Shown one piece after another: positions 6,193 through 7,519 of a stretch of 7,519 nt of DNA; position 1 is the first letter of the stretch, and each line of letters begins with the position of its first letter. Below the pieces are notes generated by a model, which had not been told where the DNA came from, did no database searches, and saw only the letters and a program-made list of their open reading frames with translations. The DNA is from CAZAQS01 sp964486825 (GTDB lineage: Bacteria; Chloroflexota; Anaerolineae; Anaerolineales; UBA4823). Location of the stretch: contig CAZAQS010000232.1 of the NCBI GenBank assembly GCA_964486825.1, positions 1-7,519 of the forward strand, given 5' to 3'. The position numbers and the translations under genes are program-made.

Positions 6193-6933
6193 TCAACCTT
6201 GAAGCTCGTTGTATAAAGTATATCGATCGCCTCGGAAGTAGAGGCGTAGAAACTCGACAGGTGTGAAATGTTGAGAATAAGAAACCCGTTCGATAAATAA
6301 CAATGGAGATAGATGAGGAATCTTAAGAAGTTGAGAGATTTCCGGAGAGGATTGGATGGCGCGGATAACTTGCTTAGCCCGCACAAGACGAATGCCGAAT
6401 TTCTCTTCCAGCGTTTCTCTCAGCGGTTTGCTGGCGAAATCATACTGCAGGATGCCCGGGCAGAGGGAATGGACGAGATAGGATTCCTCTATGCAAATCT
6501 GTTCTGCATTCGCCATGCGCAGTCTTTCCAGCCGCACGAGATCTATTCCCGCTGGGACCTGGAGACTTTCGGCAATGTCAGCAGGAGCAGGCAGCAATCC
6601 AGCAAAGATTACTCGCGTGCCGGGTTCTAATCCGCGGTTTCGCATATCATCGGTGAAGCTGATAATTCGGGTTAAGCCCTGTTCCAGAGTCGGTTGGGCG
6701 ACGAAACTACCTCGCCCTTGCTGCCTGTAAATAAGTCCTTCACTGACCAGCATGTCTAAAACCTGGCGGACTGTTGTGCGGCTTACCTGGTAGTGATCGA
6801 TCAGCTCAGGTTCGGGAGGAATCATCTGCCCTACCTGCCAATCTCCCCGGATGATATTGCCTCGCAGGATTTCATACAATTGCTGGTATAGCGGGATTTT
6901 GCTTTCGCGGCTGATAATTGTCATAGCGACCAT
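6193..6933 (-). CDS. GntR-family (HutC subfamily) transcriptional regulator
   Basis: The 246-residue product has an N-terminal winged helix-turn-helix (about 14-79) with IPLYQQLYEILRGNI, MIPPEPELIDHYQVSRTTVR and the wing RQQGRGSFVA. A C-terminal UTRA/HutC ligand-binding domain (about 86-240) includes RLERLRMANAEQICIEESYL. Such proteins are usually repressors released by a sugar, sugar phosphate or other small metabolite. The frame is open upstream to 7068, inside the dehydrogenase gene, but that extension has no family similarity. The ATG at 6933 gives normal family length and a weak ribosome site (AAAGGA, 12-nt spacing). It sits 46 bp after the dehydrogenase and 18 bp before the kinase, so it probably controls this sugar locus, perhaps autoregulating. 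I could not identify its operator. Confidence 0.9.
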   Translation of the reverse strand: MVAMTIISRESKIPLYQQLYEILRGNIIRGDWQVGQMIPPEPELIDHYQVSRTTVRQVLDMLVSEGLIYRQQGRGSFVAQPTLEQGLTRIISFTDDMRNRGLEPGTRVIFAGLLPAPADIAESLQVPAGIDLVRLERLRMANAEQICIEESYLVHSLCPGILQYDFASKPLRETLEEKFGIRLVRAKQVIRAIQSSPEISQLLKIPHLSPLLFIERVSYSQHFTPVEFLRLYFRGDRYTLYNELQG

Positions 6934-6945
6934 GTTTGTGAGCCA

Positions 6946-6951
6946 TCCTTT
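6946..6951 (-). promoter_or_regulatory. weak ribosome binding site for the GntR regulator
   Basis: AAAGGA on the minus strand lies 12 nt before the ATG at 6933. Spacing is longer than usual, and a second in-frame ATG at 6924 lies even farther away. It favours 6933 over upstream alternatives, and the imperfect spacing is consistent with low regulator expression. Confidence 0.4.
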
Positions 6952-6979
6952 CCGGACTCCCCGTAAAAATACACTGTAC

Positions 6980-7519
6980 TCAGTCTCTCTCTGGAATCTG
7001 GATCCAGCTTTTTTCACTCGCCGATTTGACAACTGCATCGAGCACATCTTGGCAGCGCAGCCCATCATAAAAATCTGGTGCGACGGGCCGGTTTGCGTGT
7101 ATGCCTTCTAACAGGTCTTTGACTTCATGGATAAAGGTATGTTCCCAGCCGATGATATGCCCCGGCGGCCACCAGGCGTCGATATAGGGATGAACTGCCT
7201 CTGTGATCATGATTTGCCGGAATCCTTGCTCAGAAGATTCATCGTCCAGAGAATAGAATTCCAATTCGTTCAGCCGTTCAAGGTTGAAGGTGAGACTGCC
7301 ATGGCTGCCAAAAATTTCCAGGCGCAGATAGTTCTTTCTGCCTGTGGCGAAACGAGTGGCCAGGAATGAGCCTAACGCGCCATTCTGGAATCGCGCGATG
7401 AAATAGGTAGCGTCATCAGCGGTTACCGTGCCCTTGCCCTGACCATTGGAGAGAGGTCTTTCTTTAACGAAGATCTCCTGCGCACTGGTGACCGCTTCGA
7501 ACTCACCGACCAGGAACCT
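6980..7519 (-). CDS. Gfo/Idh/MocA family oxidoreductase, C-terminal part (5'-partial)
   Basis: The frame is open from the right edge to the stop at 6980, giving 179 residues; the N-terminal Rossmann domain lies outside the window (family members are about 330-400 residues). What is visible is the C-terminal substrate and oligomerisation domain: TADDATYFIARFQNGALGSF, then RLEIFGSHGSLTFNLERL, then WWPPGHIIGWEHTFIHEVKDL, and HANRPVAPDFYDGLRCQDVLDAV near the end. The pattern of a strand region, GSHGSL and a final helix with DFYDGLR-QDVLDAV is typical of NAD(P)-dependent sugar, inositol or sugar-acid dehydrogenases. The catalytic residues are not in the window, so the substrate cannot be judged. 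It lies 46 bp upstream of the GntR regulator on the same strand and may belong to the same transcript or precede a regulator-proximal promoter. Confidence 0.88.
   Translation of the reverse strand, partial: RFLVGEFEAVTSAQEIFVKERPLSNGQGKGTVTADDATYFIARFQNGALGSFLATRFATGRKNYLRLEIFGSHGSLTFNLERLNELEFYSLDDESSEQGFRQIMITEAVHPYIDAWWPPGHIIGWEHTFIHEVKDLLEGIHANRPVAPDFYDGLRCQDVLDAVVKSASEKSWIQIPERD

Noticed and set aside
6934..7068. Forty-five-residue N-terminal extension of the GntR regulator
   Set aside because: It overlaps the dehydrogenase gene and the winged-helix domain begins normally a dozen residues after the ATG at 6933.

Overview
The window is a compact bacterial carbohydrate-catabolism locus of moderate GC content (about 50-55% by eye). 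It has strong Shine-Dalgarno sites, ATG and TTG starts, and very tight gene packing. The gene content (Gfo/Idh/MocA dehydrogenase, HutC-type GntR regulator, PfkB kinase, two-subunit transketolase, homoserine-dehydrogenase-like SAF protein, sugar isomerases) would suit a saccharolytic Chloroflexota (Anaerolineae-like) or similar bacterium. That placement is an impression from protein style, not a demonstrated assignment.

Layout: positions 1-959 (+) hold the C-terminal two thirds of an L-fucose-isomerase-like protein whose start lies outside the window. It converges on a minus-strand operon that fills the rest. The two transcription units are separated by 91 bp containing a perfect 36-bp palindrome (998-1033), which is probably a shared terminator. 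In transcription order (right to left) the minus-strand operon is: the C-terminal part of a Gfo/Idh/MocA oxidoreductase (7519-6980, N-terminus outside), a GntR/HutC regulator (6933-6193), a PfkB-family fructokinase-like kinase (6174-5182, TTG start), transketolase N-terminal subunit (5159-4317), transketolase C-terminal subunit (4326-3337), a COG4091 NAD(P)-dependent oxidoreductase with a C-terminal SAF domain (3340-2015), and a sugar phosphate isomerase/epimerase-type TIM barrel (2013-1051). From the kinase onward the gaps are 22, -10, -4 and 1 nt, so the last five genes look co-transcribed and translationally coupled.

How the genes may work together (inference): the isomerases and the Gfo/Idh dehydrogenase would interconvert or oxidise an incoming sugar or polyol. 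The PfkB kinase would phosphorylate a ketose, and the split transketolase would move a two-carbon unit from or to the ketose phosphate, feeding glycolysis and the pentose phosphate pathway. The most unusual member is the COG4091 protein. To my knowledge the only well-characterised relatives are the DRL (DXR-like) reductoisomerases, first described in Brucella, which interconvert a linear ketose phosphate and a branched polyol phosphate. A DRL-type enzyme translationally coupled to a split transketolase and a sugar kinase suggests an uncharacterised route for a branched or otherwise unusual sugar. Split transketolases are known in D-apiose catabolism, which makes this idea reasonable but not proven. 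No RNA genes, CRISPR arrays or insertion sequences were recognised.
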